NCBI RefSeq assembly: GCF_000247695.1
Contig: NW_004624804.1
Span: 9,628,012 to 9,692,011, forward strand
DNA: 64,000 bases
Source: Heterocephalus glaber
Lineage: Eukaryota > Chordata > Mammalia > Rodentia > Bathyergidae
Direction: 5' to 3'
Under the pieces are notes generated by a model, which saw only the letters and a program-made list of their open reading frames with translations, was not told the DNA's origin and searched no databases. Positions within the stretch are counted from its first letter, which is position 1. Each line of letters begins with the position of its first letter. A program made the position numbers and the translations under genes. This document shows positions 51,980 to 62,213 of this stretch, piece by piece.

Positions 51980-52375
51980 TGTCTTACTCATTGCTGGCAC
52001 AAAATACCCAACACCTCCAAGTTAAAGGAAGAAAAGTTTATTTTAGCTCACAGTCATAGAGGTTTCTGTCCATAGCCAGCTGGCAGAGGGCCATGGCAGA
52101 GGAGACAGTTCATGGTATCGCAGGCAGGAGGCAGCCTGCAGTGAGCCTTCCTTTCCCTTTTATCTCATCCAGGCCACAAGCCTATTGGTTAGTGTCACCC
52201 ACCGGGGTGGCCTTTCCATTATCCACCTCTGGAACTAAGCCATCAGTGGACTAATTTAGTTATCACACACACATCCTTAATCCATTTTCACACATTCTAG
52301 ATCCAGCCACCTCCGAAAAGCCCCACCTATGAGGACCTGAAGCTTTGGGAGGACATCTGGATATAATTCATAACA
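51980..52375 (-). mobile_element. MaLR-like LTR, second copy
   Basis: It has the same family structure as the LTR at 43070-43533: CCAACACCTCCAAGTTAAAG near one end and CCAGCCACCTCCGAAAAGCC near the other. It spans about 396 bp. I could not find a clear 5-bp target duplication. Confidence 0.7.
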
Positions 52376-52889
52376 GCATAATATCTGTCTCAGTGATGAG
52401 AAAGTGACTAAGACAGATTCCAGTACCAGAAAAATGGAGTTGCTGTGATGGTTCCTGACCATATGGTTCAGAAGCCTTTGGAAGTGGCTTGTAGGAAGAG
52501 TTTGGAAAGGTTTGGAGATGCCATCTGGAGAAGCAGGCCTAGCATGCTGTAAGCTGAGCTTGATGGGAGATTCTAGTCAGAGCTCTGAAGACTAAAATAC
52601 TGATAAAAAGACAGACAGGAAAGGCCAGGCTCAGGAGGTTTCTGTTCGTCAAGGACTCCATTAGCTGTTGGATTCAAGGCCATGTATGTTAGGTTCAGGA
52701 GGAGCACCCTGCACAAAGAGGTATCTAGAAGAGAAGACAGAGAATGGGAAAAATAAAGAGCAGAAACAAATAAATCCCAATAAAGAGAAAGGGAAGGAGA
52801 AAGGGAGCCTCTCTGACACAGATGCAAAAGTGAAATCGAATTCATTTGCTTTTGAGATTGATAGTGAGATGCCCGTCAGGGTCAGTCAC

Positions 52890-53301
52890 TGTCTTAGATA
52901 CTTTTCTCATTTCTGAGACAAAATGCTCAACACCCACAAGTTAAAGGAGGAAAGGTTTATTTGGCTCACAGTTTGTAGAGGTTTCAGTCCATAGTTGGCT
53001 GGCCTCAAGGCAGGGTGGCTTTGCAGAGGGGCATCACAGAGCAGAAGACAAGAGCAGCAGCAGCAATAAGCAAAAAGCAACAAGCCACAGCAGCCCTTTC
53101 TGCCCTTTATATTCTTATATGGGGTACTTGCCTTTCAGGCGGGTAGCATCCACACCCTTAATCCTAGCATTGCATCATGAATCAATCCCAGCATCACTTC
53201 CACAATCCCAGCATTACACATCCTAGGTCCAGCCACCTCCAAAAAGCCCCACATATGATCATATGAGGCTTTGGGGGGACGTCCAGACACAAGCCATAAC
53301 A
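52890..53301 (-). mobile_element. MaLR-like solo LTR with GTCAC target duplication, inside the pseudogene
   Basis: This 412-bp LTR reads TGTTATGGCTTG...CTAAGACA on its own strand. GTCAC flanks it at 52885-52889 and 53302-53306. It splits the THRAP3-like pseudogene, so it inserted after the retrocopy formed. Confidence 0.88.
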
Positions 53302-54339
53302 GTCACCCAAAAGATACAAGCTCTGTGATGACTTTGAGAAGAAGATAGCAGACTTCCACAGGGAGGAGATGGATGATCAAGATAAGGACAAAACTAAGGG
53401 AAGGGAGTAATCTGAGTTTGATGATTAACCCAAATTTATGCCTAAAGTCATAGCCTATTCAAGCAGAAACCAGGAAGAAGAGAAGTTGGGGAAGTGGGCG
53501 GACCTGGTGTATGCAGGGAAGAAAAGTAGAGGAAAGCAGAAGAGCTGGTGGAGGAGCTTTCACAGAGGGATCCAAAAGGAAAATCTGAGCAGGGCCTGAG
53601 AGGCACCAGGAGTTTGTGCCTGAGAAGAATTTCTGAGTGACTACTTACAAGGCGATCCAAGAGAAAAGCTCATTGCTTCCCCTCAGGAAGACTTCTCAGA
53701 GTCAAAGGAGACTTTTCCTCAGGGAAATCTTCATTTTCCATTACTCAAGAGGCCCAGGGCTGGGGATTTAGCTCAATGGTGCCGCTGCGTGCCTCATAAG
53801 CACAAGGTCCTGAGTTCGATCCCCAGTACCAAAAAAAAAAAAAGAGGCCCAGATTGATGTCTGGATGGACTCATTTGACAAGCACCTCTCATGACCCAGT
53901 GGCTTATTGGCTTAGGAACATTAGCACCTTTGGGCTCCAGTCCATAGCAACAAAAGGGAATTGGAGTTTCGTTTCAATTTCCAGCACATACAGTTGGGTC
54001 AGCTTCAGTGTAGCACCTCAGAATTGATTGTCCAGCACAGAGTGACCATTGTTCACCTTGTTAAAAAGCATCACTTTGGGTCCTCTGCAAAGATGTTGCA
54101 TGAACACTTTACTAAATACTTAAAGGGAGGAGCTGAACAGGAGGCAGGTAAAACAAGACAATTCCAGAGATACACAGGAGGATAAACATTTCCCCCAGTA
54201 CATTCAGAAAACATGATTTGGCTCATGACAAAATGAAAAGTCCTCAGGAAGCTGGCTACAAGCCTGAGGGAAAATACAAAGATGATCCTGTTGATCTCCA
54301 CCTTGATATTGAATGTTATAAAAAACATAAGGAGAGAGA

Positions 54340-55405
54340 GTTTTTTTTCTTAAATTCTTTTGTTGGTACATTTCAGGTATACAATATGTTTACATTTATC
54401 ATTGGGTACTTGTACCTGTACATAATGTATCTTGGTTCTTATATTTTCCCCATTACCTGTGCGCCCTTCACTCCCTCCACCCTTCCCTATTTACTAGACT
54501 TCATTTCCTTTTTTTTTTTTGGTACCTGGGATTGAACTCCGGTCCTTGTGCTTGCTCAGCAGGCGGCGAAACCACTGAGCTAAATCCCTGGCCCTATTTC
54601 CATTTTTTTCTTTTCTCATAATTTTTCCTTTCCCGTCTTTCCTTTCCCCTTCCCCTCCCACCACCCTACCCCCTTGGACCTTTTCTTCCTATTTCAAATT
54701 ATCCATTGTTCATTTTAATCCTTATTTACACTTTCAGTTTCTCACACTAAAGAAACTATTCGGTATTTACACATGTGTGTCCTATTTATTTCACTTAAGA
54801 GTATGGCCTCAGTATGTATCCATTTAGCTATAAATGTGTCTAGTTTCTCGTTCTTTATGGCTGAGTAGTACTCCATTTTATAAATGAACCACATCTTCTT
54901 TATCCAGTTTCCAGTTGATGGGCACTTGGGCTGCTTCCAAGCTTTAGCTATTACAAACTGTGCTGCTATAAACATGGGTGCACATATATCACTGTGGCAT
55001 GATTGTTTTAATTCTTTTGGGAAGATACCCAGCAGGGGAATAGCTGGGTCAAATGGGACCTCTAGCCCTAGTTCTTTGAGGTATCTCCGTATTGATTTCC
55101 ACAGTGGTTGCACCAGTCTGCACTCCCACCAGCAATGGAGAAGGGTTCCTTTCTCCCCACACCCCCGCCAGCATTTATCATTGGTTGATTTCTTGATAGC
55201 AGCCATTCTTTGTGGGGTGAGGTGGATTCTCAATGTTGTTTTCATCTGCATCTCTCGAATGACCAGTGATGTTGAACATTTTTTCGTGTATTTATTTGCT
55301 GCTTTTACTTCTTTTTCTGAGAAATATCTGTTCACTTCAGATGCCTATTTTTGAATTGGGTCTTTGAATTTGGGGGGTCTGATTTTTTTCAGTTCTTTAT
55401 ATATT
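54340..55405 (-). mobile_element. 5'-truncated L1 with ORF2 C-terminus, inside the pseudogene
   Basis: A minus-strand frame (55335-54742, 197 codons) encodes the C-terminal part of L1 ORF2. It includes the cysteine-rich CWRGCGEKGTLLHCWWEC and then PSTGNWIKKMWFIYKMEYYS. The L1 3' UTR follows toward 54340 and ends in a T-run on the plus strand. AAGGAGAGAGA at 54329-54339 is repeated at 55406-55416 as the target duplication. An ID-like SINE (about 54510-54596) sits in its 3' UTR. It lacks reverse transcriptase and cannot move by itself. Confidence 0.92.
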
Positions 55406-55442
55406 AAGGAGAGAGATCTTAAACAAGATAAATCAAGAGAAT

Positions 55443-55850
55443 CAGGGCCAGGGATTTAGCTCAGTGGTTCTGCTGCCTGCCCCACAAGAGCAAGGACCCA
55501 AGTTCGATCTCCGGTACCAAAAAAAAAAGAAAAAGAGAATCATTGGATTCCCAAGACTCAAGCCATTCAAAGGAAAGATCAGCTGAGAAAACAGAGAAAA
55601 CTCATAAAGGATCAAAGAAGCAGAAGAAACATCGGAGAACACAAGACCAGTCCAGATCCTCCTCCTCCTCTCAGTTACCTCCTACAAAGTGAAAGAGTAT
55701 CCTGATGAGACAGAGGAGAGAGACGAGAGCTCCCTGGGCTTGGGTAAATCAAGACTAAGGGGGCCGGGGATGTAGCTCAGTGGTTTCACCGCCTGCTGTG
55801 CAAGCGTAAGGACCCGAGTTCGATCCCCGGTACCAAAAAAAAAAAAGACT
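55443..55850 (+). repeat. two ID-like SINEs in the pseudogene
   Basis: Copies at about 55443-55535 and 55759-55850 are flanked by repeated AGAGAATCA and AGACTAAGGG respectively. These mark target duplications in the pseudogene sequence. Confidence 0.88.
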
Positions 55851-57325
55851 AAGGGCCAAAGACTTTGTGGGTCCAAGTGAAAGAGGAAGTGGCGGAGTTC
55901 CAGGAACCTTTCAATTTCTAGCCAGAAGGAGAGGCTGGGGCAGAGGCAACTACTCTGGTAACAGTAACAACAACAGTAAGGACAATTTTCAAAAGGGAAA
56001 CCCGAAGAGGAGTGGGATCCAGAGTACATGCCCAAAAGCAAGAAGGATTAATTGCATGATGATCGCCAAGGTGATGGCAGTGATAAGTGGATGAGCTGGG
56101 GCCGGAGTCGAGGAGGCTTGCCCCAGGGTCAGAGCCAATTCATGTTCCAGAAATCCAGTGCCTTCCGCAAACAGACCCAGGACAAATGGCAGCAGGGAAG
56201 ACTGAAGGTGATGAGCATGGAATGGAGCCCACTGCTGAGTAAGGGCCACTGTTGATGGGGGTCCTTGCCCAGGGGAGAGAGACACTGGGAAGACAGCTGG
56301 TGAAAGCTGAACAGAGGAGCCTCAAGAAGATTCTGAACATCCTGCTCCAGCCCCACCAGCCATGCAGGATCCTACTAGAGTGGAAAGCATCCCTGGGAGG
56401 CTCCTCGGAGGCCCAGCTCCCAGCAGAACATGACTGTTGGGCTCTAGCTGTGTTTCTCATTTGTTGTTGGTGTTCGGGGTGGGAACTGCAGTGGGGAAGG
56501 GAGAACAATGCTTGATTTTGGTTTGTTCGCTATTAGAAACAACAGTTTTATTTTTAATTTTCATTTCATTTGGAGCTAAGAAGACTAATTTGATGATTTT
56601 CAGTCTCTTTTCCCTTGCCCTGATTTTAAAAGCTCCCTTTTTTTCTTTTCTTTTTTAAGGCATATATAGCAATATTAGCAGAAAGATTTAATTTGGGCAA
56701 CTTTGATTCTCGAAAGAGAAAGCAGAGCATGTGAATAAACACTAAAGAGTTCACCTCACTTTGGGACCAAACTGCTTGGATCTTTGTAAAATCCAGTTTT
56801 GTACGTCAAGGAGGCCTTTCTGACTACCTTTTGTTCCCCTTTTCTGCACAGCCACGTTTCACATGGAGTTGCTCCTGACCACTTCCCATAGACCCTGCTC
56901 TTACATTTTCTGCCTTCTCCTGGGCTGGACTTCCCATTCTTTTTTTGTTTTGGTGGTTTTTTGGGTACCGGGGATCGAACTTGGGTCCTTGTGCTTGTGA
57001 GGCCGGTGGCAAAACCACTGAGCTAAATCCCCAGCCCTGGGCTTCCCATTCTTCACCAGCAGGTCCAGTGTCCTGAACTTTCTAGTCGTGCTGCTGATCC
57101 TCACCAACAGGGCTTGGAAAGTGGAAGACAGTTTCTGGTTGTTTTTCTAAGAAACTTCTGAATTCTGTTATCTGCAAAGATATTTGTAAAAATATAAGAT
57201 GAGAAAATAATTTTTTCAACATTTTTATTAATCTTTTTATAAAATGCAAAAAAATGCCTCTCATCAATTAAGGTGGTTATGGCTGGGTGGTACTTGGGGT
57301 TGTGTATTTTTAGGGGTTTTTTCCC

Positions 57326-57329
<4 letters not shown>

Positions 57330-57371
<42 letters not shown>
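57330..57371. repeat. (CT)n microsatellite beside an ID-like SINE
   Basis: About 20 CT units sit at the T-rich head of a minus-strand ID-like SINE (about 57372-57465), so in SINE orientation they form its tail. Confidence 0.9.
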
Positions 57372-57376
<5 letters not shown>

Positions 57377-57789
57377 TGTTTGGCACTGGGGATTGAACTT
57401 GGGTTCACATTGATCTTGTGCTTGCAAGGCAGGAGGCATAACCACTGCGCTAACTCCCTGGCCCCCTCCTTTTCTCTTTTTAATCTTAGACATTTTCAGA
57501 CATTTGGAGGGAGCCATCCCCTTACCATGGGTCCTTGTGCTTGCCTTCTGGGGCCCGTCCTGAGCAGGTAAATCGTGTGGTGTTTGTGCCTATGTTGCTT
57601 GTGGGCTGTAATCTTCTTCACAGCCTTTGCCTCTTGGGTTGTTGTGCTTTCCCCTTACTTTACTACATTTCTATAGGTAAATTGGTTTTATTTGATTGAT
57701 TCATGTTTAGGGGAAAAAGAAAAACTCTTAAAATTTGTTTCAACTCTTCCTACAAATAAAATAATAAACAAACAAAAAAGCCAAATACT

Positions 57790-58830
57790 TTGGATCAAAA
57801 CAATAGGAAAAATGGCTTGGGGGTATGTCAGGAAAAAGCAGAAACATGATCTGGAGCCTGAGGGAATTGATTCCCAGGGATTCAGTTCACCATGCTCAGC
57901 CATCTGGACCCTCAGAAGTCTCTGCAGCCACCTGCAAGATGCAAGAAAGCCTGGCTACCGCTCCAGCTGGCAGCAGAGCTTGGTGTCATCCACGTGCTCC
58001 TGGGTTTACAGGCATGCAAAATGGAAAGGTTGTAGGAGTGAGGAAGGCTTCTATCCAGATTTCAGAAGGCCTGGAAGGCCAGGCAGTGTGCCCCTGAGCG
58101 GGCAGTGTGTGAACCTGAGTGTACAGTGGAGACCCCAGAAGGTTGAAGCCAGGAAAATGGAACAAAGCCAGCCCAAGAGAGAAGTCATGAGAACTACACC
58201 CACCAGCAGTGTCGTAGGGTGGGAGTGACAAACCCTTGGAGCTCACAGCTCACAACTTACCCCAGGTGGTGGACATGGAGATACAGGATTTAATGTTTGC
58301 CTTGCTGGGTTTTGGTGTTGCTTTGGTCCCCTTTTTCCTCCTCCTCCTCTTTTTTTCTTTTCTTTCTTTCTTCTTCCTCTTCCTCTTATTCTTTTTCAGT
58401 TTTAATTTATTTTTATTAGTACATGTTTGTAGTACATAAGGATTATATTCCTTATGGTACCATTCTTTTCTATCTCCCTCTTTTTCCCTTTTATAGAATG
58501 ATTTTTTGGGGGAGGTTACTGGGGATTGAACTCGGGTCCTTAAGCTTTTGAGGCAGGCAGCGGAACCGCTGAGCTAAACACCCAGCCCTCTTTTTCCCTT
58601 TTGGAATGGGAATATCTACCCTCTGCCATTGTATGTCAGCAGTGTTTAACTTTCTTTTGATTTTTTTTTTTTTTTTTAACCAGGGCTCACAGCTATGTTT
58701 GCCTTCAGTCTCAGAGAAGACTAGTGAAAAGGACAGCCCGACTTACAGGCTTGCTGCATCTGTAAGACCTTTTAGGATGAGTTCCTTTGAAGGGAAAAAG
58801 GCTTGAGTAACTTTTGGTCCTAAAGTTGCA
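57790..58830 (+). mobile_element. MaLR internal-region remnant
   Basis: Sequence such as CTTCTATCCAGATTTCAGAA, GTGGACATGGAGATACAGGA, TTGGAATGGGAATATCTACC and TTCAGTCTCAGAGAAGACT follows the order I remember for internal regions of MaLR elements (MST/THE1-int type). The 178-codon frame at 57692-58228 falls mainly in it and is not a host gene. A minus-strand L1 fragment (about 58400-58500) and an ID-like SINE (58505-58590) interrupt it. Confidence 0.55.
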
Positions 58831-60380
58831 GTTTTTCTTAAGAGTATAACTTTAGGGCCGGGGATTTGGCTCAGTGGTTCCGGCGCCTGCCTTGCAAGCT
58901 CAAGGTCGAGTTCGATCCCCGGTACCAACTCCCACCCTCGCCCCCCAAAAAACAGAAAAGAAAACTGAGTCACCTGTGGACTTTGAAGAATGTTAGGAAA
59001 CTAATATTTTGAAAGCTGATGAATAAAGAAAAGAATTAAATCTTTGCTCTGTCAACTGTACTTCCAAGTAATCAAATAGATGATAAAAAGTTTCTCTTTA
59101 TAGGAGTATTTTGGTTCATAAATAAAAATGAATGTTGAGCTGGGCATGGTGGTGCACATCTGTAATCTCAGCACTCGGGAAGCTGTGGCAGGAGGACTGT
59201 CGTGAGTCCAGCCTGGGCTACATAGTGCGTTCAAGGTCAGCGTGAACTACACAGTGAGACCCTGTCTCAAAAAAAAAAAAAAAAGGAATGTTATTACTGT
59301 GCAACACTTAAATGATGACCTAATGGGGGCTCAAATGATGATTGTAAAGAAAGCAAATGACTCAAAAAGAAAGGTTCCTATTGATTTAATCAAGACTCTG
59401 GATTGAACTATCATTTATAAGAAATACAGAATATAGAACAATATTTAATGTCACTACTGGATCAATCTGAAAAATGTAGACTCTGGGCAAGTTACAGCAA
59501 AATGACCTAATCTCTTTAACAAATAAATGCTGGGCTCAATGTTGGGAAAGAGAGGGATAAGAAAGCTAACAGAAGTAAAGATTAAAAGACACACCAACCA
59601 AACTTTATTTTCATACTGATTCAAACAAGAGACTTTTTTTTTTTTTTTTTTTGAGATACTGGGGATTGAACCCAGGGCCTTCACACTAAGCTTCATCTCC
59701 AGCTCTTTTATTTTAATTGTTTGTATGTATGTATGTATGTATTTATTGGTACTGGGGATCAAACTCGGGTCCTTGCACTTACGAAGCAGGCAGTGAAACC
59801 ACTGAGCTAAATCCCCGGCCCTCTTTTTTTATTTTTTGAGACAGGGTCTCCAAGTTGCTTGGGCTGGACTCAAATTTGTAATCCTCCTGCCTCAGCCTCC
59901 CAGATGGTGGGATTACAGGTGTGCATCAGCATACCCCGTACAAGAAAGCTGGGCAGGTACGGCTGGGCAGGTGCAGCTGGGCATGCTTACTATTCCATCT
60001 ACTTGGGAGGCTGAGGCAGGAGGATTGCAAGTTTGAGGCCAGCCTGGGCAAATTAGAGAGACCTGTCCCAAATTAAAAAATAAAAAGGCGGGCCGGGGAT
60101 TTAGCTTAGCGGTTTCGCCTCCTGCTGCGCAAGCGCAAGGACCCGAGTTTAATCCCCGGTACCAAAAAATAAAAAAATAAAAAAAAAGGGCTCAGGATGT
60201 AGCTCAGTGGTAGAGCATCCCTAGGTTTGATCCTTAGAATGACGAGTGGGAGAGAAATGTATAAATGAAATAATTTTATTGTTTTCCTCAAACTTATCTA
60301 TTTTTTCCCAGATCACTTAGACTAAAACCTGAAGAATACTATGACCTCATGCTTCTTCATGATTTTCCCTCTGTCACTCC
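58831..60380. repeat. intergenic SINE-rich stretch
   Basis: ID-like SINEs: plus 58855-58950 and 60090-60185; minus 59735-59823 (with GTAT repeats at its head). ID relics: 59630-59710 (minus) and 60187-60240 (plus). B1-like: plus 59136-59285 and 59965-60085; minus 59825-59940. About 59290-59630 is unique sequence without a gene. Confidence 0.7.
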
Positions 60381-60389
60381 ACTATACTT

Positions 60390-61070
60390 CCACTGGCTTT
60401 CTCCTATTCCTGGAATATTTCTGGCTGTCTTCAGCATTTGCTTTGGGAGCCCTATGCCTTCAAATTTTTCTCAAGTGTCACCTCCTTGAGGCCTTCCCTG
60501 GTCATGTTAAAATTTCATCACTTCTCACTTCCTATGTCCTTTCCTGGTTTATTTTTTTCTCCTTAGCTAATGTGGTAAACATTTTACTTAAATTGTTTTA
60601 CTTATCATCAGTCTCTCTCACTCTGCTCCATGAGGTCAGTTGTTTTGCCTGTTTTCTTCATTGCTATGTCCCTAGTTCATACAGCAATACCTACCCTTAT
60701 CGAAGCTTTCTTAGGAATCTTTGTTAAATAATTGAGCACCTGCATCACCCCTTCTCTTATTTTCTTCAAATCTATGAAAATGTCACCTTATCAATCAATA
60801 AAGGCTTTCCTGAAGATCCTATATAAAATAGCACCTTTCCTCCCCAGACTGTATTACTACTCTACTGTATTTCCTTTCCTTGATTTTTTTTCATTGCACT
60901 GAGCACCACTGGACATGGTGTATGTTTAGGTTTTTGTCTTTCTTTCCTTTCCCTGCAGATCCTAATTTACATAAAGACCGGGACTTAGTTTTGTTCGCCA
61001 GTTTCCTCAACTCCTTAGCTCAGTCCTTGACACTTTGTAAGTGTGCAAGAGCTATTTTTTGAATGAACCA
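60390..61070 (+). repeat. L2 (LINE-2) relics
   Basis: CCTGGAATATTTCTGGCTG, then CAAGTGTCACCTCCTTGAGG and CCTTCCCTGG, with a second AAGGCTTTCCTGAAGATCCT block and a GAATGAACC end, match the order of ancient L2 3' sequence in sense orientation. There are probably two overlapping L2 fragments. Confidence 0.65.
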
Positions 61071-61299
61071 ATAAAACAACTGTGATGTGCTACCATAAAC
61101 ACTGCCAAGCTGGCCGTGAGATGCCAGGCCAATCAAGAGAAGATCCCCAATAAGCACTCCAAATTCCTTTTCAAATTCCAAACACGTGCTCCTCGCTAGG
61201 ACCTGCAGAACACCTGCTTTGCCCATTTCGTTTTTTGCTCCCTAAAGTTTAACTTTAATATTGTGCTCATTCCAACTCAGCCAACAGAAATCATTAGCA

Positions 61300-61555
61300 C
61301 ATGGCCAGGTGTGTTGGCACACACCTGTAACCCCAGCACTCGGGTGGCAGGAGGATCACTAATTTGTGATTTGGGGGGGGGGAATACCGGGGATCGAACT
61401 CAGGACCTTGCTCTTGCGAGGCGGGCTCGGTGCCGCTGAGCTAAATCCACGACCCCAGCCAGGTGGATCACTGAGAGTTTAAGGAGCCTGGGCTACAAAG
61501 TGAGTTCAAGGCCAGCCTGAACTACATAGTGAGACCCTGTCTCAAAAAATTTTAG
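61300..61555 (+). repeat. B1-like SINE interrupted by an ID-like SINE
   Basis: The B1 body (GCCAGGTGTGTTGGCACACA) breaks after GGAGGATCACT. A minus-strand ID-like element (about 61376-61458) follows, then the rest of a B1 with an internally duplicated middle and the usual GAGACCCTGTCTCAAAAAA end. Confidence 0.8.
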
Positions 61556-62009
61556 CACATTACTTTATAAACTTTCGGACATTAACCAAAATTTAACGGA
61601 TTTACTTGACTATATCACACAAAGAACACAAAGCCTAGCCTGGAAAAACAAACTCAGTGTGGAGGCGTCTAAGGCGGAGCGAGGGGCTGGACGAGTGCCT
61701 GCCCCGCCCACCGAGCTGCGGATTGGCCGAGGTTCACCCTACCGTCCATATTGGAATCCGGACAGGGCGAGCCAGGAAGCATGTGGGGCGGAGCAAAGGA
61801 GGGCGGGCCGAACATCCAGATTCAGCTGGGAAAGCCCGGGAGAGACTCAGCCCGGATCGCCCCTCCCCGGCCGCGGCGAGAGCAAGAGAGGGGCCGTCCC
61901 GGGAGGCGGGGCGAGCCTAGGCGGGGCCGCGTGTGCTCTAGACCACCTTTCTGATTGGTCAAGGCTCAACAGGCCCCGCCCCTATCCGGGAGCCGAGAGG
62001 CTGGTGGGG

Positions 62010-62081
62010 CGCGCGTGGCGGGCGTGGCGCGCGTGGCGGGCGTGGCGCGCGTGGCGGGCGTGGCGCGCGTGGCGGGCGTGG
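62010..62081. repeat. 18-bp x 4 GC-rich tandem repeat
   Basis: The unit CGCGCGTGGCGGGCGTGG is repeated four times without a mismatch, starting at 62010, 62028, 62046 and 62064. It lies about 85 bases before the STARD9 ATG, within the promoter or 5' UTR. Each unit carries four CpG sites. Confidence 0.97.
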
Positions 62082-62166
62082 CGAGCTACGGTCGCCGCAG
62101 TGCTTGGAGCTGGTGCCGGGGATGCTGCCGCTGAACTGGTCTGCCGCTCTTGGGTGTGGCTGAAGG

Positions 62167-62213
62167 ATGGCGAACGTGCGGGTGGCCGTGAGGGTGCGGC
62201 CCCTCAGCAAGAG
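62167..62213 (+). CDS. STARD9: STARD9 first coding exon (kinesin-3 motor start)
   Basis: ATG at 62167 (AGGATGG context) opens MANVRVAVRVRPLSK plus two bases of an Arg codon, ended by donor GTGAGT (62214). VAVRVRPLSKR is the first beta-strand motif of a kinesin motor domain. The exact start and the position directly after HAUS2 point to STARD9 (KIF16A), a giant centrosomal kinesin with a C-terminal START lipid-binding domain needed for spindle pole cohesion. Human has Gln where this has Arg at residue 5, from memory. All other exons lie beyond the window. Confidence 0.9.

Larger units (their letters stand above)
52570..57780 (+). pseudogene. processed pseudogene related to THRAP3/BCLAF1, heavily interrupted
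   Basis: Pieces of a THRAP3/BCLAF1-like C-terminal half appear in order on the plus strand without introns. They are [17 protein letters not shown] (about 53355), [17 protein letters not shown] (53979), [20 protein letters not shown] (54064), [16 protein letters not shown] (54262), SRSSSSSQ (55652), KDFVGPSERGSG (55855), WGRGNYSGNSNNNS (55933) and [10 protein letters not shown] (56058). Stops and frameshifts separate them, for example a TAA inside GRE-SEFDD. The parent is a nuclear RS-rich splicing and transcription factor; THRAP3 is my preferred parent. Coding similarity ends near 56160. About 56500-57780 is probably its 3' UTR, ending near AATAAAATAATAAACAAAC. An LTR, an L1 and SINEs at 53755, 55443, 55759, 56939 and 57370 interrupt it. 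Confidence 0.82.

Noticed and set aside
54884..55354. 156-codon plus-strand frame
   Set aside because: It is the antisense of the L1 ORF2 C-terminus.
57692..58228. 178-codon open frame
   Set aside because: It lies largely in a MaLR internal-region remnant; no conserved domain is visible.
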